Shown here: in pieces, positions 26,788 to 36,095 of the stretch
Numbering within the stretch: position 1 is the first letter of the stretch
Layout of the letters: every line of letters begins with the position of its first letter
DNA from: Streptomyces olivochromogenes
GTDB taxonomy: Bacteria > Actinomycetota > Actinomycetes > Streptomycetales > Streptomycetaceae
Assembly (NCBI RefSeq): GCF_021538895.1
Contig: NZ_JADDRL010000032.1
Coordinates: 23,081-87,080, forward strand
Direction: 5' to 3'
DNA length: 64,000 nt
Notes under the pieces: generated by a model
What the model saw: the letters and a program-made list of their open reading frames with translations, nothing else
The model's database searches: none
What the model was told of the DNA's origin: nothing
Position numbers and translations under genes: made by a program

Positions 26788-27692
26788 ATGCTCATGGGGT
26801 GCGGAGATCTCACAAATGAAGAATGGGCCCGGCTGGAGCCGCATCTACCGAAGTCCGGTCAGAGCGGGGGCCGTTGGGAGAGTCATCGCAGGGTGATCAA
26901 CGAGGTTCTGTTCCGGCAGCGCACCGGGGTACCGTGGCGGGATGTGCCTGCGCGTTTCGTTCGGTGGAAGACCGTGTACGAGCGGCATCGGCGCTGGTCA
27001 GCGGATGGCACATGGGACAAGCTCTTCGCGGCTGTCCTCGCCGATGCTGACGCGGAAGGCCGCATCGACTGGTCCATGGTGAGCGTGGACTCCACCTCCT
27101 GCCGGGCCCACCAACACGCCGCGGGAGCACGTAAGAAACCCCCGCGGCTTCCGGGAAAAGACACACGCCCCTGCAGCACCGCCCCGATGAGGGCCTGGGA
27201 CGCTCACGGGGCGGCCTGACCTGCAAGATCCACCTTGCCGGTGAGGGTGGACGCCGCCCACTCGCCTTGCTGATCACCCCGGGGCAGTGGGGCGACGCTC
27301 CGCAGCTCATCCCGGTCATGGAGCGTGTCCGTGTCGCCCGCCGGGATGGCGGGCGACGGCGGACTCGGCCTGGCCGCCTCGGCGGAGACAAGGCTTACTC
27401 ATCCCGTCGCAACCGCCGCTACCTGCGGCGATGCCAGATCAAGCACACGATCCCCGAACCGAAGAACCAGCGGGCCAACCGACAGCACAAAGGCAGCAGG
27501 GGCGATCGGCCCGCTGGCTTCGACAGGACGATGTACAAACGCAGGAACGAGGTGGAGCGGACGATCAATGCCCTCAAGAGCTTCCGGGCTGTGGCGACGA
27601 GGTTCGACAGACGCGCCTGCGTCTTCTACGGCACCGTCACCGTTGCCTCGATCCGACTTTGGCTCCGATCGAGACCCACCGGAGAGAGCTAG
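26788..27692 (+). CDS. IS5-family DDE transposase in two frames (candidate -1 frameshift)
   Basis: The first frame (26788-27219) reads LTNEEWARLEPHLPKSG, VPWRDVPARF and the first catalytic Asp in VSVDSTSCRAHQHAAGA. The second frame continues as HRPDEGLGRSRGGLTCKIHL, LGGDKAYSSRRNRRYL (second Asp) and YKRRNEVERTINALK (Glu). The second frame is -1 to the first, and a GGGAAAA heptamer in the correct phase (codons CCG GGA AAA, 27153-27159) lies where the frames must join. This is the arrangement used by IS427-group elements for programmed frameshifting, so the protein may still be made; simple decay is the alternative. Confidence 0.75.
27153..27159 (+). promoter_or_regulatory. Candidate -1 frameshift heptamer GGGAAAA
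   Basis: Matches X XXY YYZ (G GGA AAA) in the frame of the upstream transposase ORF. Slippage re-pairs as GGG AAA and enters the downstream catalytic frame. No stable downstream pseudoknot was worked out by hand. Confidence 0.5.
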
Positions 27693-27880
27693 TAGTACCC
27701 CTTCGCCCCGTCAAGCAGCTCCCTCACGATGTCCGCATGCCCCGCGTGCCGTCCGGTCTCCTCGACGAGATGGAAGAGCATCCAGCGGAGGTTGGCGTTG
27801 CCGGAGCGACAGCCGGGGTGGCGGCCGGCGTCATCCCAAGAGGCCGCGGCCACGATCTCGTTTCTTCGGGCGCACTGGCC
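27689..27880 (-). pseudogene. DinB/DUF664-type C-terminal remnant
   Basis: The end of a DinB-superfamily (mini-damage-inducible) protein is clear: RNEIVAAASWDD, LRWMLFHLVEETGRHAGHAD and IVRELLDGAKG. The upstream two thirds, including the first metal His, is absent or out of frame. The stop codon overlaps the IS5 transposase stop, so the element inserted next to, or deleted into, this gene. Confidence 0.6.
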
Positions 27881-27956
27881 TCGTACGACGCACACGCGCG
27901 GCCGGGAGCGCGCCCCATCGCTTCGCGGGAACCGGACGCGCACCACCGGCCGTCGT

Positions 27957-28694
27957 TCAGGCCCGGGTGTAGCCGCCGTCGGCGAAGAGTTCGGCGCCGG
28001 TGACGAACGACGAGGCGTCCGAAGCCAGGAAGAGAGCGGCCTCGGCGATTTCCTCGGCGTCGGCCAGCCGCCCCAGTGGCACGACGGCCTCGGCGAACTG
28101 GTCGACGTCCGGCCCCGCGGCGCCCAGCAGGCCAGGGGTCCGCGTGGGTCCCGGGCTGAGCACGTTGACTCGGAATCGGCGCTCCCGCGACTGCCGGGCC
28201 CAGTTGTGCACGAGGTTGCTCACCGCCGCCTTCGAGGCGCTGTAGACCTCGAGTTGCTCATTGGGCCGCACGCTGTTGCTCGAGCCGACGACCAGGATGG
28301 AGGCGTTCTCCGCCAGCAGCGGAAGCGCCTTCTGAACGGTGAATAGTGGGCCCTTGACGTTGACGGCGAGCGTCAGGTCGACGTTCGCCTCGGTGTGGGC
28401 GCCGAGCGCGGCGTCCGCGACGATTCCCGCGTTGGCCACCAGCACGTCGATGCGTCCGGCCTCCTCGCGGACTCGCGCGTAGAGCGCGTCCAAGTCGGCC
28501 AGGACCGAGACGTCGGATCGTACGCCGGTGGCCGCAGGGCCCATCTCCTTGACTGCCGCTTCGAGGCGGTCGATGTCCCGGCCGGTCACGAAGACCCGTG
28601 CGCCCTCCCGGACGAAGCGGTGGGCGATGGCCAGCCCGATCCCGCTGCTCCCTCCGGTGATCACAGCCACCTTCTCCTGCAGCACGCCTGGCAT
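27957..28694 (-). CDS. Short-chain dehydrogenase/reductase
   Basis: 245 residues. Cofactor motif TGGSSGIG is at residues 13-20, NAG in VLVANAGIV, catalytic Ser in VVGSSNSV, and YSASKAAVSNL contains the catalytic Tyr and Lys. The Arg after the first strand (VTGRDIDRLEA) suggests NADP(H). The GPTRTPGLL segment is the usual mobile substrate loop. The ATG at 28694 has AAGGGG six bases upstream. It is divergent from a TetR gene over an 84-bp interval carrying an inverted repeat, so it is almost certainly that regulator's target. TetR-SDR pairs of this sort often respond to electrophiles or aldehydes. Confidence 0.9.
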   Translation of the reverse strand: MPGVLQEKVAVITGGSSGIGLAIAHRFVREGARVFVTGRDIDRLEAAVKEMGPAATGVRSDVSVLADLDALYARVREEAGRIDVLVANAGIVADAALGAHTEANVDLTLAVNVKGPLFTVQKALPLLAENASILVVGSSNSVRPNEQLEVYSASKAAVSNLVHNWARQSRERRFRVNVLSPGPTRTPGLLGAAGPDVDQFAEAVVPLGRLADAEEIAEAALFLASDASSFVTGAELFADGGYTRA

Positions 28695-28720
28695 GTCGAA
28701 CCCCTTCAGTTGTGGAATGG

Positions 28721-28751
28721 ATCGTCCATAACGTAGCCAGTAATGGACGAT
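28721..28751. promoter_or_regulatory. Operator-like inverted repeat between SDR and TetR genes
   Basis: ATCGTCCAT (28721-28729) and ATGGACGAT (28743-28751) are perfect inverted 9-mers 13 bases apart. The left arm is itself part of a palindrome ATGGA-TCG-TCCAT. This is the only such structure in the divergent promoter region and lies where a TetR dimer would block both transcripts. Confidence 0.7.
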
Positions 28752-28778
28752 CGAGTCAAGAATCGATAGGCTGAGACC

Positions 28779-29420
28779 ATGCCGAGACCACGCGCATTCG
28801 ACGAACGCCAAGTCCTGGAGCGGGCCCGGGAACAGTTCTGGGCGACCGGCTATGCAGGAACCCGGATGGACGACATCGCCCAGGCGACCGGCCTGGGCAA
28901 GGGCAGCCTGTACGGCGCATTCGGCGACAAGGGCAAGCTGTTCCACCGCGTGTTCGGCGACTGGTGCACCGCAGTCGTCGAGGTGGCCGAAGGGCGGCTG
29001 GCAGGTGGCCCGGACGCAGAGGCCTTGGCCCGGCTGTCGGGATACGTGCACCTCATGGCGGAGAACACCGCCTCAGACACCGAGCGCCGCGGGTGCCTGT
29101 TGGCCAAGGGCGCGGCGGAACTGGCCCAGCACGATCCGACGGTCGCAGGACGGTCGGCCGAGACCATGACGGCACTGCTGACCCTGCTGCGGACGGAGAT
29201 CAGCGCCGCCCAGCGCCACGGCGACATCGATAGCGCTGCGGATCCGGAGCGGTTGGCGGCACTGCTGTTGACGGTGGTCCGCGGTATCGAGGCGGTAGGC
29301 AAGGCCGGCCTGGACCCGGAGACGCTGCGGAACATCGCAGACACCGCACTGGCGGTCCTGCCCATGCCCGAGGGGCAGAAACGCCTCGCAACCGGGCGCA
29401 GTCCGGCCCGCGAGAACTGA
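28779..29420 (+). CDS. TetR/AcrR family regulator
   Basis: 213 residues. HTH: RAREQFWATGYAGTRMDDIA then TGLGKGSLYGAFGDKGKLF, the AcrR/NemR-like version with YGAFGDK. The ligand domain has GCLLAKGAAELAQHDPTV, also seen in NemR-like TetR proteins, in which the Cys may sense electrophiles (family knowledge; unproven here). It probably represses itself and the divergent SDR through the 28721-28751 repeat. A bidirectional terminator follows. Confidence 0.88.
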   Translation: MPRPRAFDERQVLERAREQFWATGYAGTRMDDIAQATGLGKGSLYGAFGDKGKLFHRVFGDWCTAVVEVAEGRLAGGPDAEALARLSGYVHLMAENTASDTERRGCLLAKGAAELAQHDPTVAGRSAETMTALLTLLRTEISAAQRHGDIDSAADPERLAALLLTVVRGIEAVGKAGLDPETLRNIADTALAVLPMPEGQKRLATGRSPAREN

Positions 29421-29590
29421 CTTGGTGCCATCACGGCCACATGATCCGCCGGACAGTGCCAAGTGACAGGCCCGCGCAGACCGATTGCGCACCAGAACAT
29501 GCGTAGCCTGAATGGAATGCCTGACGTGCTGTGACGGGCGTGATCGTCCTGGACTGGGGGGTGGATGGCGGTCGGCCCGTGACCACCGTC

Positions 29591-29613
29591 GTCCCGGCCC
29601 GACGGGCCGGGAC
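29591..29613. terminator. Bidirectional terminator between TetR and subtilase genes
   Basis: A perfect 10-bp stem GTCCCGGCCC (29591-29600) with its complement (29604-29613) on a GAC loop, placed between two convergent genes. Confidence 0.8.
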
Positions 29614-29629
29614 GTTGCCTGTATGGGTG

Positions 29630-31666
29630 TCAGAGAATGCGCCAGGCGACTGCGTATGGCTGGGCGAATCGGGTGATCCGGTGGGCGCGGATGACGACCT
29701 CGGCTTCCCCGGCGGGGATGTCCCGCCACTGGATCTGCTCGACGTTGTTGATTCGGTCGAAACCCGGGTCCGTGCCCATGTTGCCGTGGCGTTCCTGACC
29801 GCCTGCGCGGACGATCAGGTCGAGGTCGTTCTGCAGGGCCGGGCCAGGGGGGTCCGTCCAGACAAGGGTGATCTTCAGGGTATGGCCTGCTCCCTGCGGA
29901 ATCGGGATGTGGAACTCGCGTTCCTCTCCCTGCTCCAGTTCCTTGGCGTCGGTGAAGCCCGCCCGGTCGCCATCGGTCGGGAGGACGACGGCGCGTTGGA
30001 GGTTGACGATGCCGAAGCCGGAGTTGTTGTTCGGGGAAGGGCCTGCCTCGGAGGGGATGTACTGGCCCTGGAGCTCATCGGCACCGTTGATCAGCATGGC
30101 TTTGATGAGTGCGGCGGTGGGCTTTGGGGTGCCGTTCTTCACCAGCGTCTCGCGCAGTACCGCCACGCAGCCGGCGACCAGCGGGGTGGCCATGCTGGTG
30201 CCGCTGTCGAACATGAACGCGGGATCTGTGGAGACCCCGAAGCTCCCGTTGTCGGGTGCCACTCGCGAGCGCGTCGACAGGATCGATGTGCCAGGGGCTA
30301 CGACATCGGGCTTGAACCGGCCCTCTGCTGTCGGACCGCGGCTGCTGAAGGCCGCCATCCCGGCGGGGTTGTCCGCCATCTTGTTCCCGTGGATCGGCGG
30401 GGCAGGGAACTTGATCGGTCCGTTGAGCAGCCTGCCGTCGTAGGTGAAGGGGATCTCGGGGCGGTTGCTCTCGCTGGCGCCGACGGTGATGACGTTCTTG
30501 GCCGCCGTTTCGTCGCTGACGGATCTCAGGTTGATGCGGCCGTCCCCGTCCCGGTCCGTGCCGTCGTTGCCCGCGGCGAAGCAGATGACGAAGTCCTTGT
30601 GGTCCCAGACCATCTGGTCGGCCTCGCCTGCCGCCGGGCCGTAGGGAAGCCCGGGGGTGACCGGACCCCATGAGTTGGTGTGGATCCGTACCCCGTCCTC
30701 CGCGAAGGGCGGCTCGAACAGGTCGAGCAGATTGTCCGGGATGCCGGCGAGAGATCCGTTCTCGGTCATCACCGACTGGAGAACCAGTCGCGCCTCGGGA
30801 GCCGTACCGGTGATGGCGCCGCCCATGGGCTCCGACATCCCGTCTCCGAGGACCGAGCCCGCCACGTGGGTGCCGTGACCGCTGGGGTCGTCCGCCCGTG
30901 CGGGGCTCGTGCGTCCCAGGGCGATCAGCCGCTTGACCCGGCCGGTGAAGGCAGCGTGCACATTGGTGGTCGAACCCTTGTCGAAGCCAGTGTCGGCGAC
31001 GCACACGATCTGGCCCTCACCCCGGAACTTCGTGCCGTTGAGGGACACCTGGGCGTGCATCAGCGTCCCCGCGACGGTGTTGTACAGCACCCGCTCCGGG
31101 ACTTCCTCGATCTCCTTCACCTCATCGAGCGCGGCCAGCGCGGGCAGGTCCTCCTCACGGACCGTCATACGCACCTTGCCGCGGCTGGGCCGTACGTCGC
31201 CGGGGCTGACTCCGGCCGCCGCCGCGACCCGGTCCCGTACGCCGTCCACGCTCGCATCGACGTCCTCGTGCAGGACGACGTCGACGGTGCGAGTCCCGCT
31301 GCCCGCCGCATCAAGGGGATCGGCCAGCGCGGCGACACTCGAACGCAGCCGGGTCGACTGCAGTGGCCGGCCGATCTTGAAGCCGTTGAAGTACACGTCC
31401 GCCCAGGCCACGAACGGCAGCGCGCGCACGGCATCCAGGTCCGTTGCCCGGTAGCCGCACAGGTAGGTGTCCTCCGGAACATACTCCTGGACCACCACCC
31501 CGAGCGCCGCCAGTTGTTCCTTCTCCTCAGCTGTGGGCGGATGCGTGGTCTGGACGAGCAGATAGTTGGACGCAGAGGCGTCCTCGGACGTCAGCGATGC
31601 GGTGGCCAGCTCGTCAGCCTGGACCAGCGGATCCACCGTGACGCCGTTGATGGTGATACGGGCCAT
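29630..31666 (-). CDS. Subtilisin-like serine protease (S8), no signal peptide
   Basis: 678 residues from ATG 31666. Residues 1-200 are an N-terminal region with two ferredoxin-like propeptide-type segments (NYLLVQTTHPPTAEEKEQL; VDVVLHEDVDASVDGVRDRV). The S8 domain has Asp225 (VADTGFD), His264 (SGHGTHVAG), oxyanion Asn367 (AAGNDGT) and Ser491 (SGTSMATP). About 130 further residues form a jelly-roll as in KP-43-type subtilases. No signal peptide or lipobox is present, so the enzyme appears cytoplasmic or leaves by a non-classical route, unlike most actinomycete subtilases. It is divergent from the LodA/LodB-like pair, hinting at a maturation or processing role there (inference). Confidence 0.88.
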   Translation of the reverse strand: MARITINGVTVDPLVQADELATASLTSEDASASNYLLVQTTHPPTAEEKEQLAALGVVVQEYVPEDTYLCGYRATDLDAVRALPFVAWADVYFNGFKIGRPLQSTRLRSSVAALADPLDAAGSGTRTVDVVLHEDVDASVDGVRDRVAAAAGVSPGDVRPSRGKVRMTVREEDLPALAALDEVKEIEEVPERVLYNTVAGTLMHAQVSLNGTKFRGEGQIVCVADTGFDKGSTTNVHAAFTGRVKRLIALGRTSPARADDPSGHGTHVAGSVLGDGMSEPMGGAITGTAPEARLVLQSVMTENGSLAGIPDNLLDLFEPPFAEDGVRIHTNSWGPVTPGLPYGPAAGEADQMVWDHKDFVICFAAGNDGTDRDGDGRINLRSVSDETAAKNVITVGASESNRPEIPFTYDGRLLNGPIKFPAPPIHGNKMADNPAGMAAFSSRGPTAEGRFKPDVVAPGTSILSTRSRVAPDNGSFGVSTDPAFMFDSGTSMATPLVAGCVAVLRETLVKNGTPKPTAALIKAMLINGADELQGQYIPSEAGPSPNNNSGFGIVNLQRAVVLPTDGDRAGFTDAKELEQGEEREFHIPIPQGAGHTLKITLVWTDPPGPALQNDLDLIVRAGGQERHGNMGTDPGFDRINNVEQIQWRDIPAGEAEVVIRAHRITRFAQPYAVAWRIL

Positions 31667-32360
31667 GCGGAACTCCCGGAGGGGGTGGGGAAGGCGCGCA
31701 CCTGGCAGCCATGGCAACCCCGGCACTGGCCATACGGACGCCCACATGGCCGAAGCCGGTGAACCGGTGGCACGCCAAGCTGCGTGGTTACTTCCGTTTG
31801 GCCACCACGCTAGGCGGGTGACTGTCCACCTGCATGTCGAGCCTGGATGGAGGCCCCCATCCGGGCTCGCCATTACTCCGGAGGGCGCTCGAGAGCCTGC
31901 CGTGGCAGCCATCCGGCTACTGCGCTTGGCGCGTTGGCCCCGAACGGCCGAGGAGTTCGCTTGCCGACCGAGGTGACGGCGGTGGCGAGGTGTTCTGCCC
32001 TTGCCGACGCCCAGGCCGAGGAAGACGTCGATGTCGCCGGTGCCGATTACTTGCGGACCCCTCCATCTCGCTTTTGTCCGGCCTGCCGCGGCACCGAGCC
32101 GCCACATCCACGTTGCGGTCACCGGGTCGATCCGGCGTCTCGACGCACGCCGACTTGCCTTGAATCGTGCGCCTCGCGGATTCGGCAGGCGTCGACAGCA
32201 CGGGAGAGCGGTGTCATCCCGTTCCGGGCTCGGCTGACGTATCTGGGGGTATGAAATCGTGCACCCAATGTGACGATGCGCAGTCAATTGCGACAGACGG
32301 TGACTGGAATCTGGTCAACATTGCGTTCGAGGGGGAAACCTCTGAGTGAAAGGTTCCTCG
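31667..32360. other. Long divergent promoter region between subtilase and LodA-like genes
   Basis: Nearly 700 bp without a recognisable gene on either strand. The last 100 bases before the LodA-like gene are less GC-rich (tatctgggggtatgaaatcg, then attgcgacag) and probably hold its promoter. No operator or riboswitch was identified. Confidence 0.35.
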
Positions 32361-34382
32361 ATGCAAGACCAGCAGATTGTGCAGGTCAAGATCCATCCCG
32401 CCATCGGCATCGCCCGGGTCGGCAACAGCGGTGGCCAGCCCTTCATCGGTCCGGAGTCACCAGACCAGAAGCCCCTGCCGCTCGGCCGCTACAAGGACGA
32501 GTGGGGCGCCGTCATCAAGCAGGCCGCCCGCTTCCGGGTCTACGGCTACAACAAGGCGGGTGAGGTGGTCAGGGAACTGAAACTCAACGAGGCCGGCGTA
32601 ACCGAGATCAAGTGGTCCGTTCACCTGGCCAACAAGAAGGCCGCCTGGTACCAGTTCCACGTCCCGCTCGACATCCCCGAGGCCGAGCGGCTCGAGGAGA
32701 ACCAAAGAGGACGACGCAACGCCGACGTCGGGGACCGGAAGAAACTCGTCATCGACCCCGGGGCGCGCACCGTCCATGCGTCACAGCGTGAGACCGGCAC
32801 CTTCGACACTGGAGAGATCATGGGCCGTAAGGTCCCTCTGGGCTCAATCACCACCGAGGCGACGGGACGGCTCCTCGTGGTGGGCGGGGATGGCAGGTCG
32901 GCGTCCTACGCGAACCCGGAGAAGAAGATCACCGGCGTCGCCAACAACGACACGTGGTACGACGACGTCTCGGACGGCCCGGTGACGGCGGAGGTCACCA
33001 TCGACGGCCAGAAGAAGACGGCCGCGGGAGCCTGGGTCGTCGTCGGCCCGCCACGCTACGCACCCGGCGTGAAGACGGTCCGGACCCTGTACGACGTGCT
33101 CTACGACGTGTTCGTGGACGAGGGAACCATCGCCGCGATGCCGAAGATCTCGTACGCGGACCACATCGAGCCGATCCTGAGCCGGTTCTGCCAGCTCCAG
33201 TGGGTGAACCATGGCTTCGCCACCCAGTTCGGTTGGAAGGGTCCGCACCACTTCCTCGAACCGGACATGCGCAAGCGGCTCGCCGACCCGTCGGGCACCA
33301 GCCGTGAACTGCGCCGGCAGATCTACGTCCAGATGCGCGACTACGAGCGGGACGGCATGTCCCCGCTGCCGTGGCCATGGCTCTACGGCGATGCCATGAC
33401 CGGGAAGAAGGCCATGTCCGTGCGGCAGCACATCCCGCTCTCCCCAACCCAGGACCGGATGCTCGCCCAATGGGCCGACGGCGACTTCGTCCCCGAGCCC
33501 CTCCGGGGCCGGCACGAGGAGGTGGACGACGCACCGGTCCAGGAACAGCCGGGCCTGCTCGACCGGGCGGCGCTGGAGAACTGCGCCGCGGACGCCTTCC
33601 ACCCCGGCTGCGAGGTCACGTGGCCGCTGCGCCACAAGACCATGTACTCCGAGCCGTTCCGCATCCTGCACCGCAAACCGGAGAACCCCGAACGGGATTA
33701 CGGAGTCGTCCTCAGCCTGCAGGACGCCCTCGGCAAGAACGGCCCTCTGTACGCCCAGGGCCCCGGAGACCTCACCCGCTGGATGGCCGCACCCTGGCAG
33801 TGCGACACCGCCAGCTGCCGGTCCGGCTACCAGGTGTTGAGTGGCCTGGGCCCCCGCTACAGCCCCTACCTGCCCACCTTCTGGCCCGCCCAGATGCCCA
33901 ACCACGTCCTCAAGCAGTCCGACTTCGAGATCGTCAACGATCCGGCGAACGACGACAAAACCAGGGAACAGGCCTTCGAACGCCGGGCGGTGTGGCTGCG
34001 CGGCCTGGAGGGCACCGATTTCAACCAGCAGCGCCGACAGATGATCGACGACTGGTACAAGTTCGGGATCGTCGAGGTCCACGAGTACCAGGGCGAGGAC
34101 GGAAAGTTCCCCGAGCACATCCAGGTGGAGTCCACGCCGGGAGGCGACCTCGACCAGCAGCCGGACCACGCCAACCTCATCAATCTTCATGTGCCCCAGG
34201 CCGGCACGCCTCAACTGGCCGACGCGGCGGGCGCCTGGACCGGCGCGCTGTCGGCCGAGCGCGTGGAGGCCGCCCTGGTGAACCAGGCGGTTGGCGAGGT
34301 CATGCAGGCCACCGGTTGCGACGAGGCGGCGATCGCCGCCGGGTACCTGGAAAAACTGGACCCCTTCCACGAGGCGCGGTGA
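32361..34382 (+). CDS. LodA-like quinoprotein (CTQ) amino-acid oxidase
   Basis: 673 residues. The start HPAIGIARVGNS is the conserved LodA/GoxA opening. Cys417 (FHPGCEVTWP) and Trp479 (APWQCDTASC) are spaced as the Cys-Trp pair that becomes cysteine tryptophylquinone in LodA (about 65 apart there, 62 here). Family members oxidise the amine of lysine or glycine, releasing aldehyde or keto acid, ammonia and peroxide, and often act as antibacterial peroxide producers. ATG 32361 is preferred (AAAGG seven bases upstream) over GTG 32346. No classical signal peptide is seen, as in LodA. It overlaps the LodB-like gene by four bases. The substrate cannot be told from sequence. Confidence 0.87.
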   Translation: MQDQQIVQVKIHPAIGIARVGNSGGQPFIGPESPDQKPLPLGRYKDEWGAVIKQAARFRVYGYNKAGEVVRELKLNEAGVTEIKWSVHLANKKAAWYQFHVPLDIPEAERLEENQRGRRNADVGDRKKLVIDPGARTVHASQRETGTFDTGEIMGRKVPLGSITTEATGRLLVVGGDGRSASYANPEKKITGVANNDTWYDDVSDGPVTAEVTIDGQKKTAAGAWVVVGPPRYAPGVKTVRTLYDVLYDVFVDEGTIAAMPKISYADHIEPILSRFCQLQWVNHGFATQFGWKGPHHFLEPDMRKRLADPSGTSRELRRQIYVQMRDYERDGMSPLPWPWLYGDAMTGKKAMSVRQHIPLSPTQDRMLAQWADGDFVPEPLRGRHEEVDDAPVQEQPGLLDRAALENCAADAFHPGCEVTWPLRHKTMYSEPFRILHRKPENPERDYGVVLSLQDALGKNGPLYAQGPGDLTRWMAAPWQCDTASCRSGYQVLSGLGPRYSPYLPTFWPAQMPNHVLKQSDFEIVNDPANDDKTREQAFERRAVWLRGLEGTDFNQQRRQMIDDWYKFGIVEVHEYQGEDGKFPEHIQVESTPGGDLDQQPDHANLINLHVPQAGTPQLADAAGAWTGALSAERVEAALVNQAVGEVMQATGCDEAAIAAGYLEKLDPFHEAR

Positions 34383-35533
34383 GTACCGTTCCCACGGTCG
34401 TCGCTCGCGGTCACCGTGTCTACGACGTCGTCGTCGCGGGCGGCGGTCCCGCCGGCTGCGCCGCCGCACTCACGCTGGCGCGTGCGGGCCGCACCGTCCT
34501 GCTGGCCGATGCCGGCACCGGCCCGCCAAAGGCGGGCGAGGCACTGGTGCCCGTGGCCCGCCTGCTCCTGGCCGATCTCGGCGTCGCCGAGGCGGTCCTG
34601 GGCGACGGACATCTGCCCTGCTACGGCAACCTGTCCGCCTGGGGCTCCGACGCCCTGCACGCCGTGGACTTCATCAACGATCCTTACGGCCACGGATGGC
34701 ATCTGGACCGCCCCCTGTTCGACCGCCGGCTGCGCACCGCCGCAGGCGCGGCGGGGGCGGACGTCGTCGAACGCGCCTGCGTACGTCGGCCCGTTCGGCG
34801 CCCGGACGGCATCTGGCGGTTCGCCCTGCGCTGCGCCGACGGCGAGGAACACGTCGTGCAGGCACGGTACGTGGTGGACGCCACGGGGCGACGGGCAGCC
34901 ATCGCCGTGCCCGCCGGCGCCCGGCGGCACACCGCAGACCGGCTGACCGCCTTTCACGTCTGCCTGGATCCCGCCCCGGCTGCCAATGACGGCTGCTCGC
35001 TCGTGGAGTCCGATCCGCACGGCTGGTGGTACACGGCTCTGCTGCCTTCCCGTAGACGCCTGGTCAGCTACTTCACCGACGCCGACCTGCCGATCGCCGT
35101 CCCGCGAGGCGCCGAAGACTTCCGCCGCAGGCTGCTGAGGACCCGGCACATCTCCCACCGGGCCCGCCCGCACGGACTCGCTGCCCTGCAGCGCCCCCGT
35201 CGTGCCCCGGCACACACCACACACCTGGACCGGGTACACGGAGACGGCTGGGTGGCCGCCGGGGACGCGGCAGCCGCCTTCGACCCGGTCTCGTCGCAGG
35301 GCATCATCACAGCCCTCTACACCGGGCTGAGCGCAGGCCAGGCACTCGACGCCCGGCTGCGCGGCGACAGCACAGCCTTCGACGACTACGCGGCCAAGGT
35401 CACCGCCGCCGGCACCGCCTACGAGCACGGCCATCGCACTGTGCACACCCAGGAGACCCGCTGGTCCGGTCACCCCTTCTGGTCCCGGCGGCAGGCCAAT
35501 CCCCACCCGATGAAAGGCGATGCCTCACGATGA
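34379..35533 (+). CDS. LodB-like FAD-dependent maturation enzyme
   Basis: 384 residues from the GTG overlapping the LodA-like stop. The dinucleotide motif VVVAGGGPAGCAAALTLARAG opens the protein. GWVAAGDAAAAFDPVSSQGI is the flavin-binding motif of the tryptophan halogenase/LodB group, and YVVDATGRRAAIA is the DG-type motif. In LodA systems the LodB flavoprotein is needed to build the quinone cofactor. The pairing and translational coupling support the same role here. Confidence 0.87.
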   Translation: MSTVPTVVARGHRVYDVVVAGGGPAGCAAALTLARAGRTVLLADAGTGPPKAGEALVPVARLLLADLGVAEAVLGDGHLPCYGNLSAWGSDALHAVDFINDPYGHGWHLDRPLFDRRLRTAAGAAGADVVERACVRRPVRRPDGIWRFALRCADGEEHVVQARYVVDATGRRAAIAVPAGARRHTADRLTAFHVCLDPAPAANDGCSLVESDPHGWWYTALLPSRRRLVSYFTDADLPIAVPRGAEDFRRRLLRTRHISHRARPHGLAALQRPRRAPAHTTHLDRVHGDGWVAAGDAAAAFDPVSSQGIITALYTGLSAGQALDARLRGDSTAFDDYAAKVTAAGTAYEHGHRTVHTQETRWSGHPFWSRRQANPHPMKGDASR

Positions 35534-35542
35534 CCGCATCCC

Positions 35543-36095
35543 AGGTTTACGGAGCGAACTGAGAGAGACAGGAGCTGATCAGCTGGTCGGGGCTGGGTGA
35601 TGGGTGTTCGGGCGAGTGAACCCTCGCCTGTCTGCCAGGCCCTATGACGCGTCCGACGGCAGGCTGCTCAGATCGAGGACATCGGCCGCTGCCGGGGGCT
35701 GGATGTCCACGTGGTGGTTGAAGCCGCTGAACTTCCTGACGGTGTGGTAGTGAAGTTCTTGGTAGTCGATCCTCAGCAGATACGGTTTGCCCTCGGCAGC
35801 TATGTAGAAGGTGTAGACGCCTCCTTCGCCTTCATAGGTCACGTTTTCCGTGACTTCGACAGGGACAACGGGCTTGCCGTCGAGCTCGGTCAATTCACCC
35901 TTCGCAGCCTTGCCCTCGGTCGATGACGAGAATGGCCAGGGGCAGTCGACGAGGTCGTCTGCTCCCTTTGCCGCGCTCGCGGGGCTCTTCAGCCAGGGTT
36001 TGTGCCGCATCGCGGGGACCGTCGTCCGACCCCACTGCTCGAGGTACGCATCGTTGGGGTGGATGTAGTCCGTCTTGCCGATCCGGATCTGCTCC
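35543..36095. repeat. Segmental duplication, copy 1 (full-length)
   Basis: Nearly identical to 57056-57560, from the spacer beginning CAGGTTTACG through the 3' two thirds of the lipoprotein gene to GATCCGGATCTGCTCC. The distant copy lacks about 48 bp inside the coding part. A small hairpin (GGCGAG-TGAACC-CTCGCC, near 35614) inside the duplicated spacer may be the gene's terminator. Confidence 0.85.

Larger units (their letters stand above)
26740..27692 (+). mobile_element. IS5-family insertion sequence, right end apparently missing
   Basis: A left end beginning GGCCGTGTCCGGCGGATTTT (about 26740) is typical of Streptomyces IS5-type elements. The expected inverted copy is absent downstream: the transposase stop at 27690-27692 already overlaps the antisense end of a DinB-type remnant. 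The element is therefore probably immobile by itself. Confidence 0.6.

Noticed and set aside
32844..34469. 541-codon minus-strand frame under the LodA-like gene
   Set aside because: Shadow frame; the plus strand carries all family motifs.
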